A DNA stretch of 64,000 bases from Notolepis coatsorum (lineage: Eukaryota > Chordata > Actinopteri > Aulopiformes > Paralepididae): assembly GCA_963971535.1 (NCBI GenBank), contig OZ020599.1, positions 97,509,120 through 97,573,119 on the forward strand. Direction: 5' to 3'. Under the pieces are notes generated by a model. The model was not told the DNA's origin, did not search any database, and saw only the letters and a list, made by a program, of their open reading frames with translations. Position 1 is the stretch's first letter, and each line of letters starts with the position of its first letter. Position numbers and translations under genes: made by a program. Below, piece after piece: positions 46,922 through 58,203 of the stretch.

Positions 46922-47853
46922 TTAACACTTTGAATGCCCAGCAGGGGGCGCACATTTAGTGCTTGAATGCCCACATCCACTTCAATGTTAGCATTAATAT
47001 CGCCTAATCTATGTTTTAAATTATGGCTGTGTCTAATCTGCCCGTCGCATTATCAATGACCTATTTCCAGTCAATATTGTCGAAGCAGATTGTTTTTTTA
47101 TTGGTTCATTTCCGTTTCATAGCATTTAGAAAAACCCTCGTTTTCACGGAGAAAAAAGAGGATTCCATGATAATCGCCCCGTACTGTAATATTCTAGAAC
47201 GTTGTCATTTGTCGGCCTATTTATGAATCGTTTTCAAATAAACTATAGATTATCGATAGTATATGTGTATGTGTGCACGCTAGTGCCGCGCGCTGAAAAT
47301 CGATTCAGTTCCTGATCGCTCTTAGAGTCGAACAACCATATCACATACAAGCTTATATCTCCGTGAAAACGGGTCAGATTATCCTAAGACTGGTAACATA
47401 GATTCCTTACCTGAGATCAGATGGTATCCAAATGGATTATTCCAATTCCTGATCGCCATTCGAAAAAAACTATCCTTTTATTGATCCCACGCATATACTG
47501 TAAAACACATAATCCCGCTGCTCTGAGGCTCCAGCATGAAGCTGATCGACGCCGGTTGCATGGGCATTGGGTGAGAAGTCAAATGTGGATTCCGGGTTTT
47601 TTTTTCTCATTCATTTTCATTGAGTCCAATCCAAAAGGGTGAATTACCATCTGGGAGACGATAGGGCGCGCTTTTTTCACATCTGAGCGCCTGGGGTGGC
47701 TGATTTTCCAACGGTAGACTCGGTTGATGAAATATGAATTCAGATCGCCAATAAATTAAAAAAAAACGGGAAAAAACGAATATTCTCGTGATGGGCATTC
47801 AACCCGCGGGGGGTAAACCCGAGAAAACTCTGGTTGGGCAATCAAAGTGTTAA
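46922..47853. mobile_element. piggyBac-like TTAA element, copy c
   Basis: TTAA at both ends (46922-46925 and 47850-47853), with inner ends CACTTTGAATGCCCA and TGGGCAATCAAAGTG as inverted repeats. 932 bp. The ends resemble copy a. No transposase recognised. Confidence 0.8.
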
Positions 47854-48076
47854 ATAGCTTATCATTGTAAAGTGTCCTTGAGTCTGAGAAAGGTGCTTCT
47901 CTATAAATCCAATTTATTATTATTTATTTTATTATTATTAGCAAAGACAACGGCACAAAAAGGCAGCTGTAGTTGTCTTGTAGCTCTTCCCTAGTAACGC
48001 ACCAAACATTACAAAACACCTGTCCTCTAATTTCTCATAGTTGATCGACTCTGGAATAGATAAGCAAAATACACAA

Positions 48077-48499
48077 GTGACGGGACTAGGAGTCGCCTTA
48101 GAGTAGACCTAGGAGGTGGTCAGGTGACGGGACTAGGAGTCGCCTTGGAGTAGACCTAGGAGGTGGTCAGGTGACGGGACTAGGAGTCGCCTTAGAGTAG
48201 ACCTAGGAGGTGGTCAGGTGACGGGACTAGGAGTCGCCTTGGAGTAGACCTAGGAGGTGGTCAGGTGACGGGACTAGGAGTCGCCTTAGAGTAGACCTAG
48301 GAGGTGGTCAGGTGACGGGACTAGGAGTCGCCTTAGAGTAGACCTAGGAGGTGGTCAGGTGACGGGACTAGGAGTCACCTTAGAGTAGACCTAGGAGGTG
48401 GTCAGGTGACGGGACTAGGAGTCGCCTTAGAGTAGACCTAGGAGGTGGTCAGGTGACGGGACTAGGAGTCGCCTTAGAGTAGACCTAGGAGGTGGTCAG
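48077..48499 (+). repeat. 47-bp minisatellite, exactly nine units
   Basis: Unit GTGACGGGACTAGGAGTCGC, CTTAGAGTAGACCTAGGAGG, TGGTCAG. Units differ at single positions (TTAGAG or TTGGAG; one GTCACC). The last seven bases of each unit equal the first bases of the adjoining SINE. Confidence 0.97.
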
Positions 48500-48956
48500 G
48501 TGGCGTAGCGGAGATTGCGCTCGTCACCAATGCAAGAGGCTGCGGTATCGACTCCCGGAGTCAGCATTGCTTGAGGCTTGGGCTGATCGCTATACCGTTT
48601 GGCTGGGTTAGTGGGAGGGCAAGTCGAGGGTGGTAATCTGGCGTTGTGGACAGCGACGCCTACAGGTCAGGTCCGGGCGCTTGCTCAGCGGAGGCAGGAC
48701 TTGATGAAGGCAGCGTGACCTCCCACGCGTTACGCTTCACCAATGAGAGTCCTCGCTGCCAGGTGAAAAAAATAGTCCACTGGCTGTCGCCGCGTGTGTC
48801 GGAGGAAGCGTGCGGATGACTTCAGTGTTCCCTTGCACCGACCAGTAGGAGAACATGCGCACAACAAACAGGGAGGGGAGAGGGGGAATTGGCACGACTA
48901 AATTGGGACGGGGAGAAAACAGAGAAAAATCGGAGAAAGGGAGGATAAAAAAAAAT
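48493..48956 (+). mobile_element. tRNA-derived SINE, family B, copy 3
   Basis: Starts TGGTCAGGTGGCGTAGCGGA, has CGTGTGTCGGAGGAAGCGTG and an A-rich tail. 15-bp duplication AGTAGACCTAGGAGG (48478-48492 and 48957-48971). More diverged from the other two copies, which resemble each other. Confidence 0.9.
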
Positions 48957-49109
48957 AGTAGACCTAGGAGGATCTAAGTCTGTGATTGTGATGAGGGTTG
49001 CTCCCTCTTATTCCATTAGGTCATTAATCAAATCGATCTGTTTGGTCTCATGTTGTTAGTCGATGTGTCGATTTTGTGTGCAGATCTTTTGATGAAAATC
49101 AACTAGGCC

Positions 49110-50060
49110 TAATTCCTTAGTCCATGACAATTTTGTCAAGGACCACAATGGAAATAAGTCTTGAGACTTCTTTTATTGTCAAATGAACAACACTAAAGAA
49201 AACTAGTGATGAGGCCCTTGTGTTCCTTGGAGGGCCGTGTGGCAGTGTCACAGGTTGGTCCCGTCTCATGACAACCAGCTTATCCAGCTTCATAATCACT
49301 ACCGGTTGGCACCATGCCCATAGGTGGAGGAGAAGCAGCAGCATGGCTATAATAAATTACATCATTATCGTCCAAACCTGTTAAGAAAACAGTTTTCCCT
49401 ACTAATCAAAGGAAAGCTTTGCTTCTATTTTTGCACAAGAAGCCAATGTTCTGTCTCAGCTTGCTGGCTATGGTATTTAAAAAGATGCCAAGATATTTAT
49501 ACTCTCTCAATGCTAGAATCATTCACAGTGGATGCAAACTACTAAACTCAATATTTCTGGCTTTAGTAAACTGCATGAACTACTTTGTTTTACTTGCATT
49601 AACCACCGATTTAAGATTAATAAGTGCTTCCTGAAGTGCATTAAAGGAAAATAGCAAGTTCTCAGTGGCCAGTTGTACAGAATCAGCAATACAATACACA
49701 ATAGTGTCATCAGCATATAGATGGGCTTGACAACCAATCAAGGAAGAGCAAATATCATTGATATTATAATGGTGAAGAGGATGGGACCCAAAATGTAACC
49801 TTGTTGTGGCACACCTTTTGTTATTGACAAAAATTCAGACTGGGCATTTCCAGACACACTGTCGCTTTTCAAACAAATAATTCTGAAACCAGTCACATGC
49901 TATCTATCCAAACTGAGGGATGATCAACTATCAAATGCTTTAGATAGATCTACAAAAAGTAGATTTTCTTCCTATCCAATGCAGATATGACATCATTTGT
50001 AATTAACGTAACAGCCGAAATGGTGCTGTGATTAGCTCAAAATCCAGATTGGTGCAGACT
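49110..50060 (-). pseudogene. Non-LTR retrotransposon reverse transcriptase fragment
   Basis: The minus strand, with frameshifts, shows a GYILGPILF segment (about 49805-49773), then YADD at 49717-49706, followed by TIVYCIADS and a thumb-like region. These are the conserved motifs of LINE polymerases. Stops and frameshifts occur throughout, and the 5' part with the endonuclease is missing. The clade (RTE, Rex1, Jockey or L2-like) cannot be settled from these motifs. Confidence 0.75.
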
Positions 50061-50495
50061 TAAAGGAACACACCAACCTTTTGGGAAATTAGCTTATTTG
50101 CCATCTACCCTGGAGTTAGACGAGCAGAGATGCATATCATTTTCTTCCCTGTGCATGCATTAGGCTTAGGGAACAGCCGCACTGCTAGCCTATCTTAGCG
50201 TCATTCACTGAAAAAATAGTTCAGAGTATATCTGCTTAGAAAACGAAAATGTCTAATAAAAATATTTTAAAAAAATCCACATTAAATCCACAGGTCACAA
50301 CGTGTTAGCAGGAACGTATTCGAGGGTATTTCGTGACTGTTGGAAACTAGGCTACACTGGCACACCTACGGCAGCCCCCTAAGTCTAATGCATGCACAGA
50401 GAAGCACAGAGAAGAAAAGGGGTATGTATCTGCTTGTCTAACTCCAGCATAGATGGCAAATAAGATAATTTCCCAAAAAGTTGGCGTGTTCCTTA
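50061..50495. mobile_element. MITE with TA-flanked inverted ends
   Basis: AAGGAACACACCAACCTTTT and, inverted, AAGGAACACGCCAACTTTTT. The arms extend about 85 bases (TTATTTGCCATCTA, GGAGTTAGAC). TA lies at both borders, as for Tc1/mariner-type elements. It abuts the LINE fragment. Confidence 0.8.
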
Positions 50496-51540
50496 AGTAC
50501 AGAATGACATGAATGAAAATATTTAAGTTGACTGTTTACCAAAGATTTTAGCTAAACAGCAGCAGTGGGTGGTATTATGCACAACAGCCAGACGGCAAGC
50601 GCTACAATAGCCTTCATAGTGGAGTGTGTTGTATGTGTGTGTGGGGGAGTGAGAGATGGACAGCGCGGGCGTCACTAGACGGGGGCACACACACAAACGC
50701 GAGAGTCATGATGTATTCGCCGTGCAAACACGTCAAATGAATTAACTCCGGCCCATGTCATGCGTCTACGCGGAGCATTTCAGGAATGTGTGTCTTTCTC
50801 GTCGGGCAGGGGGAATAAATGTCTCCTTTTGTCCCCCCGGTTGGATGCTCTCCCGGAGAGAGAGGCAGAGAGAGGCCCCAGACAGTTGCGGCTATTAGTA
50901 CACAACAACGTGTGAGACAGCGAGACACAGGGACGTGATGTATCTGCTGCCGGTCCCGGGCCCCCGCAGGGCCGGCTGCGTGGATAGGATTCCGTAGCCG
51001 TGTTTGTGTATCGGGTCGGTATTTTATAAAGCGTATTTTATATGGCGCTGTCGGGTCACTGATTGATGACGGAGAAGTACAAGAACAAGTACCGAGTGAA
51101 AGCCCCTGTTAGTCCAGAGAACAAGCTGCCCTTTCCAGAGCGGCGGATCCTCTCGAGTCACTTCGTAGTGTAGATGACGACGTACACGTTTTTGGATTCA
51201 TTACATCCATCAGTGTGTGTGTGTGTGTGTTTGCCACTAAATATAGTAATTGGATCACTGCAGAATTTGTTCGCTCGCCCTGTTTTCCCCCCCCTCCCCA
51301 CTCCCCAGCACTGTCGAGACATCTGTTGATCCCACCCAGTTAGTCAGCCGGTCAGCTGTTTAAATAGAATCCTCACTAAATTGCCTCTGCCCCGTTTTCC
51401 TTTTCTTTTTTTGCAGACAGCCTGTGGCTTCCCCCTGTTTTCCTTCTCTGTGGTGTTATTGTAGTGTACTAGTAGTCGCCCTGTTTCGCCCCACTGCAGG
51501 CCTGCGACGGGCCGGGCCACCGACGACAGAACAGTTCTGA
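50496..51540. other. Intron-like sequence, moderately CpG-rich
   Basis: The stretch 50640-51180 is richer in CpG than its surroundings but no exon or promoter motif was convincing. A short (TG)n lies near 51213-51230. Confidence 0.35.
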
Positions 51541-51718
51541 TCCTCTGTACTGACTCAGAGCCACCTCCCGGTCTGTTCCTCTGTACTGACTCAGAGCCAC
51601 CTCCACCTCCCGGTCTGTTCCTCGGTACTGACTCAGAGCCACCTCCCGGTCTGTTCCTCTGTACTGACTCAGAGCCACCTCCACCTCCCGGTCTGTTCCT
51701 CTGTACTGACTCAGAGCC
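51541..51718 (+). repeat. Minisatellite with CTGTACTGACTCAGAGCCAC units
   Basis: Four to five units of about 38 or 46 bp, alternating with and without a CTCCAC insert, followed by CTCCCGGTCTGTTCCT. Confidence 0.93.
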
Positions 51719-51721
51719 AGC

Positions 51722-53612
51722 ACTTTACAGCCAGTCAGGAGGCTTTACAGCCAGTCGGAAGGCTTTACAGCCAGTCAGGAGGCTTTACAGCCAGTCAGGA
51801 GGCTTTACAGCCAGTCAGGAAGCTTTACAGCCAGTCAGGAAGCTTTACAGCCAGTCAGAAGGCTTTACAGCCAGTCAGGAGGCTTTACAGCCAGTCGGAA
51901 GGCTTTACAGCCAGTCAGGAGGCTTTACAGCCAGTCAGAAGGCTTTACAGCCAGTCAGGAAGCTTTACAGCCAGTCAGAAGGCTTTACAGCCAGTCAGGA
52001 GGCTTTACAGCCAGTCAGGAAGCTTTACAGCCAGTCAGAAGGCTTTACAGCCAGTCAGGAGGCTTTACAGCCAGTCAGGAGGCTTTACAGCCAGTCAGGA
52101 AGCTTTACAGCCAGTCAGAAGGCTTTACAGCCAGTCAGGAGGCTTTACAGCCAGTCAGGAAGCTTTACAGCCAGTCAGAAGGCTTTACAGCCAGTCAGAA
52201 GGCTTTACAGCCAGTCAGGAAGCTTTACAGCCAGTCAGGAGGCTTTACAGCCAGTCAGGAGGCTTTACAGCCAGTCAGGAAGCTTTACAGCCAGTCAGAA
52301 GGCTTTACAGCCAGTCAGGAAGCTTTACAGCCAGTCAGGAGGCTTTACAGCCAGTCAGGAAGCTTTACAGCCAGTCAGGAAGCTTTACAGCCAGTCAGGA
52401 GGCTTTACTGCCAGTCAGGAGGCTTTACAGCTAGTCAGGAGGCTTTACAGCCAGTCAGGAAGCTTTACAGCCAGTCAGGAAGCTTTACAGCCAGTCAGAA
52501 GGCTTTACAGCCAGTCAGGAGGCTTTACAGCTAGTCAGGAGGCTTTACAGCCAGTCAGGAAGCTTTACAGCCAGTCAGGAATAGGGATGGGTACCTTTCA
52601 CATTTGAACCGATACCGGTACCGGTACCTGTGAATCGATACCGGTACCCAACAGTACCTTTTTTCGGTACTTTAGTCTCAAGAAATTTTATTTACCTACC
52701 TCAGTCGTAAAATAACTACAATTTCGACAGTTTTCGGCTTGTCATTGCTCCGACTGCTTTGTTGTTGAATCAAGTCAAATCCTAGGTAAGCATATATTGT
52801 GCGTGTGAACGTTGACGAAAAAAAAAAAAAACGTAATTTTTTTTTTTTTTTTTTTTCTCACTTGATTCAATACTCGGTAGTACCGACGTGTTTCGGTTCG
52901 GTACCTCAAAAGTACCGAATTCGGTACCCATCCCTAGTCAGAAGGCTTTACAGCCAGTCAGGACGCTTTACAGCCAGTCAGGAAGCTTTACAGCCAGTCA
53001 GGAAGCTTTACAGCCAGTCAGGAGGCTTTACAGCCAGTCAGGAAGCTTTACAGCCAGTCAGGAAGCTTTACAGCCAGTCAGGAAGCTTTACAGCCAGTCA
53101 GGAGGCTTAAGCTTTACAGCCAGTCAGGAAGCTTTACAGCCAGCCAGGAGGCTTTACAGCCAGTCAGGAAGCTTTACAGCCAGTCAGGAGGCTTTACAGC
53201 CAGTCAGGAAGCTTTACAGCCAGTCAGGAAGCTTTACAGCCAGTCAGAAGGCTTTACAGCCAGTCAGGAAGCTTTACAGCCAGTCAGGAGGCTTTACAGC
53301 CAGTCAGGAGGCTTTACAGCCAGTCAGGAAGCTTTACAGCCAGTCAGGAGGCTTAAGCTTTACAGCCAGTCAGGAAGCTTTACAGCCAGCCAGGAGGCTT
53401 TACAGCCAGTCAGGAAGCTTTACAGCCAGTCAGGAAGCTTTACAGCCAGTCAGGAGGCTTTACAGCCAGTCAGGAAGCTTTACAGCCAGTCAGAAGGCTT
53501 TACAGCCAGTCAGGAAGCTTTACAGCCAGTCAGGAGGCTTTACAGCCAGTCAGGAGGCTTTACAGCCAGTCAGGAAGCTTTACAGCCAATCAGAAGGCTT
53601 TACAGCCAATCA
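51722..53612 (+). repeat. 20-bp minisatellite (CTTTACAGCCAGTCAGGAGG)
   Basis: About 75 units that vary chiefly at GGAGG, GGAAG or GAAGG, so many contain AAGCTT. It is interrupted by a MITE at 52582-52936. The long open frame on the + strand is a reading of the repeat. Confidence 0.97.
52582..52936. mobile_element. GGTACC-type MITE inside the 20-bp array
   Basis: Perfect inverted ends TAGGGATGGGTACC (355 bp in all), interior rich in ACCGGTACC phrases and A/T runs. The flanks are GTCAGGAA and GTCAGAAG, matching in five of eight bases, compatible with a hAT duplication in a repeat that has since changed. Confidence 0.85.
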
Positions 53613-54370
53613 GGGCTGCATCGGCGATGATGATGGTTCTGGTTCTGTGTATTCAGCGGAAATGTATCCATCACTGTCGAGGACTGTTGACAGGACTTTT
53701 GGCTTTTGAAGTGGGGAAAACAGCTGTACTGAAATACATAAGGGGTCTGGAACATCTTTTCCTGTGTTATGTGATCAGCATAATCATTAGCCTTTATGAG
53801 CGTATTGATTTAGTTGATAGCTGTGTTTTTTTTATTTTTTTTAAATGTTGTGTGAAATTCAACGGTTCAGCGCCTTGATGTGGTAACCTAACGAGGACTC
53901 CACTGTCGGGACGCAGCAGCAGCGTTTTGCTGGCACGTTGCTATTATATGCATGAACCCCCCCCTTCCCCCGGTATCATGATTTTAAAGAGGGGTATTTT
54001 TCACTTCCACAAAGCAGGCCAGGCCGACTTACCGTTGGCACAGATCGCGCAGCAAAAGCCAACCCATCAGCGAGAGACATCCAGCATCTAGGGCTGTACT
54101 ACTCTGCAGCTGCTCTCATCATGCCCTGCTGAGCTTTTGAAGGGAAATCCTCCCATTGGCCTTTTGAATTAGAAAATAACATCAGGCCCTCATTTGCTCA
54201 AAGTGGGTTTTACTTCCCTCAGCCAATCCTCAACAACACTGAGCCATATGTACAGGGCTTTTGTTGCCTAATCATTTAACCCGACTAGCTTCGTGTCCTG
54301 AAACGAGAGGTCATTGTGTGGTTTTCTTTTTTTTGTATAAGTGTGTGGCACACCTGTTTAGTGTTCAGTT
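53613..54370. other. Intron-like sequence
   Basis: No exon or repeat recognised beyond a T run near 53826-53843. Confidence 0.4.
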
Positions 54371-54589
54371 TTTTTTTTTTTTTTTTTTTTTACTTAATTT
54401 TTTAGCGTTTATCGCTTTCCTGGTCAAGCATGACCGACAGTTGTAGGGTGAAACGGGAGAGAGAGCAGGGGGAGACATTCGGCAAATGACGGCGAGTCCG
54501 GGAATCGAACTCGGAGTCAACCAGATCCGTGACGCAGCACGGAGTTCCGCGACGCAGCGCGGTAACATGGTGTGCTACTGGAGCACCCC
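54371..54589 (-). mobile_element. tRNA-derived SINE, family C, copy 1
   Basis: Poly-T at the left (tail), GGGAATCGAACTC (B box complement) and GGTGTGCTACTGGAGCACCC at the right (head). 12-bp duplication TAGTGTTCAGTT (54359-54370 and 54590-54601). Confidence 0.9.
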
Positions 54590-54601
54590 TAGTGTTCAGT
54601 T

Positions 54602-55229
54602 GTTAAAGTGATTAAAGTAGGGATGGGGAAAAGCTCACAAAATTACTATTCGATAGTCAATGGGAACTAATAGAAAATGCCTTTCCGCGGTGTAATGGTT
54701 AATAAAATAAGGTGCCCTCTCAATACACTACACTTTGTAGGTGCCGGTAAAAAAACAAGGGACAAAACGATATTCACATAAACTAGCCAAAATGTGTATA
54801 ATTTAGCCTAGATATTCACACGTCATTTAGTACTGCCCGATCTCTTTTTTAGGTAGCGTTTCTTAAATTCTTCAGTCAGTCCCCACCAGGCGGGCGGTGT
54901 TTCTCCGCCCGCCTGTCTCCAGAGCGACGGGGTGGTGGGCTGTGGGGAGTGGCAGATGAAGGGGGAGGTCCCCTGGGGACGGACTGACGTCAATGGAACG
55001 CTCTCAGCGGCAGGTTGACAGGAAACACCAAGGTAGTCCACAACATAACAATAGTGTTAGGCACCGCGGTGGGAGAGGGGAAAAACAGGTTATTTTTTTT
55101 GCAGGGAACCTGTGTTTATGGTGTTGTGTTTTTTTGCATTATTTTACCCTGCACTCTGTGTCGCTCTCTGCTGGCGATGGTGTTGTCTTTAAAAGAAATG
55201 TTTTTCTCATTCTGGTCGAGTCTCTCGAG
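54602..55229. other. Intron-like sequence before the AG-free array
   Basis: No exon recognised. The last two AG dinucleotides before the exon acceptor are at 55219-55220 and 55228-55229. Confidence 0.45.
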
Positions 55230-57040
55230 GTTAATGTCTCACATCATGTCCTCTGTCTCTCTCTCCTCTTAATGTCTCACATCATGTCCTCTGTCTCTCT
55301 CTCCTCTTAATGTCTCACATCATGTCCTCTGTCTCTCTCTTCTCTTAATGTCTCACATCATGTCCTCTGTCTCTCTTCTCTTAATGTCTCACGTCATGTC
55401 CTCTGTGTCTCTCTCTCCTCTTAATGTCTCACGTCATGTCCTCTGTGTCTCTCTCTCCTCTTAATGTCTCACGTCATGTCCTCTCTGTCTCTCTCTCTTC
55501 TCTTAATGTCTCACGTCATGTCCTCTGTGTCTCTCTCTTCTCTTAATGTCTCACATCATGTCCTCTCTGTCTCTCTCTCTTCTCTTAATGTCTCACGTCA
55601 TGTCCTCTGTGTCTCTCTCTCCTCTTAATGTCTCACGTCATGTCCTCTCTGTCTCTCTCTCTTCTCTTAATGTCTCACGTCATGTCCTCTGTGTCTCTCT
55701 CTCCTCTTAATGTCTCACGTCATGTCCTCTCTGTCTCTCTCTTCTCTTAATGTCTCACATCATGTCCTCTGTCTCTCTCTTCTCTTAATGTCTCACATCA
55801 TGTCCTCTGTCTCTCTCTTCTCTTAATGTCTCACATCATGTCCTCTCTGTCTCTCTCTTCTCTTAATGTCTCACATCATGTCCTCTCTGTCTCTCTCTCC
55901 TCTTAATGTCTCACATCATGTCCTCTCGGTCTCTCTCTCCTCTTAATGTCTCACATCATGTCCTCTGTCTCTCTCTTCTCTTAATGTCTCACATCATGTC
56001 CTCTCGGTCTCTCTCTCCTCTTAATGTCTCACATCATGTCCTCTGTCTCTCTCTTCTCTTAATGTCTCACATCATGTCCTCTGTCTCTCTCTTCTCTTAA
56101 TGTCTCACGTCATGTCCTCTGTGTCTCTCTCTCCTCTTAATGTCTCACATCATGTCCTCTCTGTGCTCTTAATGTCTCACGTCATGTCCTCTCTCTCTCT
56201 CCTCTTAATGTCTCACGTCATGTCCTCTCTGTGTCTCTCTCTTCTCTTAATGTCTCACGTCATGTCCTCTCTCTCTCTCCTCTTAATGTCTCACGTCATG
56301 TCCTCTGTCTCTCTTCTCTTAATGTCTCACATCATGTCCTCTGTCTCTCTTCTCTTAATGTCTCACATCATGTCCTCTGTCTCTCTTCTCTTAATGTCTC
56401 ACGTCATGTCCTCTCTCTCTCTCCTCTTAATGTCTCACGTCATGTCCTCTCTGTGTCTCTCTCTTCTCTTAATGTCTCACGTCATGTCCTCTCTGTCTCT
56501 CTCTTCTCTTAATGTCTCACATCATGTCCTCTGTCTCTCTCTTCTCTTAATGTCTCACATCATGTCCTCTGTCTCTCTTCTCTTAATGTCTCACGTCATG
56601 TCCTCTCTCTCTCTCCTCTTAATGTCTCACGTCATGTCCTCTCTGTGTCTCTCTCTTCTCTTAATGTCTCACATCATGTCCTCTGTCTCTCTTCTCTTAA
56701 TGTCTCACGTCATGTCCTCTCTCTCTCTCCTCTTAATGTCTCACGTCATGTCCTCTCTGTGTCTCTCTCTTCTCTTAATGTCTCGCATCATGTCCTCTGT
56801 CTCTCTCCTCTTAATGTCTCACATCATGTCCTCTCTGTGTCTCTCTCTTCTCTTAATGTCTCACGTCATGTCCTCTCTCTCTCTCCTCTTAATGTCTCAC
56901 ATCATGTCCTCTCTGTGTCTCTCTCTCCTCTTAATGTCTCACGTCATGTCCTCTCTCTCTCTCCTCTTAATGTCTCACGTCATGTCCTCTCTGTCTCTCT
57001 CTTCTCTTAATGTCTCACGTCATGTCCTCTCTCTCTCTCT
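55230..57040 (+). repeat. 37-bp pyrimidine-rich minisatellite next to the exon
   Basis: Close to 50 units of TTAATGTCTCAC(A/G)TCATG followed by TCCTCT and a CT run of variable length (about 33-45 bp per unit). It ends about 12 bases before the exon's acceptor. Long MSH(I/V)MSS-type open frames are readings of the array. Confidence 0.97.
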
Positions 57041-57053
57041 CCTCCTCTTGCAG
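55230..57053 (+). promoter_or_regulatory. AG-free 3' splice-site region made of tandem repeats
   Basis: Reading every line from the AG at 55228-55229 to the acceptor AG at 57052-57053, no AG dinucleotide occurs. Each repeat unit offers a pyrimidine run and possible branch points (TTAAT, CTCAC). This is an AG exclusion zone of about 1.82 kb directly upstream of a coding exon. Confidence 0.8.
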
Positions 57054-57487
57054 TCGGCAGCAGGAAGGCCCCTCCTCCTCCGGTCCCGCCCCGCACCACC
57101 TCCAAGCCCCTCATCTCTGTGACGGTGCAGAGCAGCACCGAGTCGGCCCAGGACACCTACCTGGACCAGCGGGAGGAGCAGCGCCACAGCGAGGCCAACA
57201 GCCAGTCGGGACGCAGCGACTCCTCCGACAGCCTCTGTAGCATCCGCACCGGCAGCCTGGCCAAGGGCCCCCCTCGGGCCCCGGTCCCTGTCCCCGCCTC
57301 TGTCCCCGTGCCCGCCGCCGCAGCAGCAGTCCCCCCTGTCCCCGCCCCGCGTGAGCCCCCTCTCACCTCCTCGTCCCTCTCCGCTGCCACCACCACCGAG
57401 CCCCAGAATGACACCGTGAGCACTGGCTTCACCCTAGAGCAGCCCGCAGCAGAGCCCAAGAGGAAGCTCTCCTCCATCGGAATCCAG
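57054..57487 (+). CDS. dlgap4: Coding exon of the same DLGAP gene, probably dlgap4 (downstream exon)
   Basis: The acceptor CTCTTGCAG ends at 57053 and a donor GTGAGA starts at 57488, giving 434 bases: two bases that complete the codon left open by the exon ending at 18287, then 144 codons, ending in phase 0. The peptide has a proline-rich VPPRTTSKP segment, then the conserved SSTESAQDTYLD block, a QSG.SDSSDSL serine-rich stretch, an Ala/Pro/Val-rich low-complexity spacer (about residues 70-105), and ends KRKLSSIGIQ. Human DLGAP4 has the same order, including the KRKLSSIGIQ end, which DLGAP1-3 lack in this form. The region lies between the N-terminal repeats that bind PSD-95 and the C-terminal GKAP homology domain, and is probably disordered. 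Translation runs into intron and stops after 57487. No further exon was recognised downstream to 64000. Confidence 0.87.
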
Positions 57488-57654
57488 GTGAGATCCGTCC
57501 TCTTGTACTGAGATGCAGTTACTTACAGGTGTGATTCTGAATCGGCCAGGAGCAGCGGTGGCCTATGGCTGGCCATCACATCGGATACGCCTTTTCCTGC
57601 GCTCAAACGCGAGGCAAGGCGGTGTCCTTAGAGAATCCAAAGGGTGCAGCGGCG

Positions 57655-58203
57655 CGATACCACCGATTACCACCTACCTCAGCTAACGTTAAATAAGTTA
57701 CATACTGTACATTACTACTGATTAACGTCGCTACCTCAGCTAACGTTAAATAAGTTACATACTGTACATTACTACTGATTAACGTCGCTACCTCAGCTAA
57801 CGTTAAATAAGTTACATACATTACTACTGATTAACGTCGCTACCTCAGCTAACGTTAAATAAGTTACATACATTACTACTGATTAACGTCGCTACCTCAG
57901 CTAATGTTAAATAAGTTACATACATTACTACTGATTAACGTCGCTACCTCAGCTAATGTTAAATAAGTTACATACATTACTACTGATTAACGTCGCTACC
58001 TCAGCTAATGTTAAATAAGTTACATACATTACTACTGATTAACGTCGCTACCTCAGCTAATGTTAAATCAGTTACATACATTACTACTGATTAACGTCGC
58101 TACCTCAGCTAACGTTGAATAAGTTACATACATTACTACTGATTAACGTCGCTACCTCAGCTAACGTTACATAAGTTACTACATTACTACTGATTAACGT
58201 CGC
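57655..58203. repeat. 52-bp minisatellite with GCTAACGTTAAATAAG core
   Basis: About ten units of GCTACCTCAGCTAACGTTAA, ATAAGTTACATACATTACTA and CTGATTAACGTC, starting 170 bases after the exon donor. Confidence 0.95.

Noticed and set aside
48077-48499. Regular repeats with constant spacing as a CRISPR-like array
   Set aside because: Units are contiguous with no variable spacers, in a vertebrate intron; it is a minisatellite.
52888-53709. 273-codon open frame with ALQPVRKLYSQSG repeats
   Set aside because: A 20-bp unit read through three frames gives a 60-base period of peptide; it starts inside a MITE.
56100-57122. 340-codon frame reaching into the DLGAP exon
   Set aside because: It is an array reading and enters the exon in the wrong frame; the true frame is set by the acceptor at 57053 and the family motifs.
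57603-57821. Minus strand frame with YVTYLTLAEVATLISSN repeats
   Set aside because: It is a reading of the 52-bp minisatellite.
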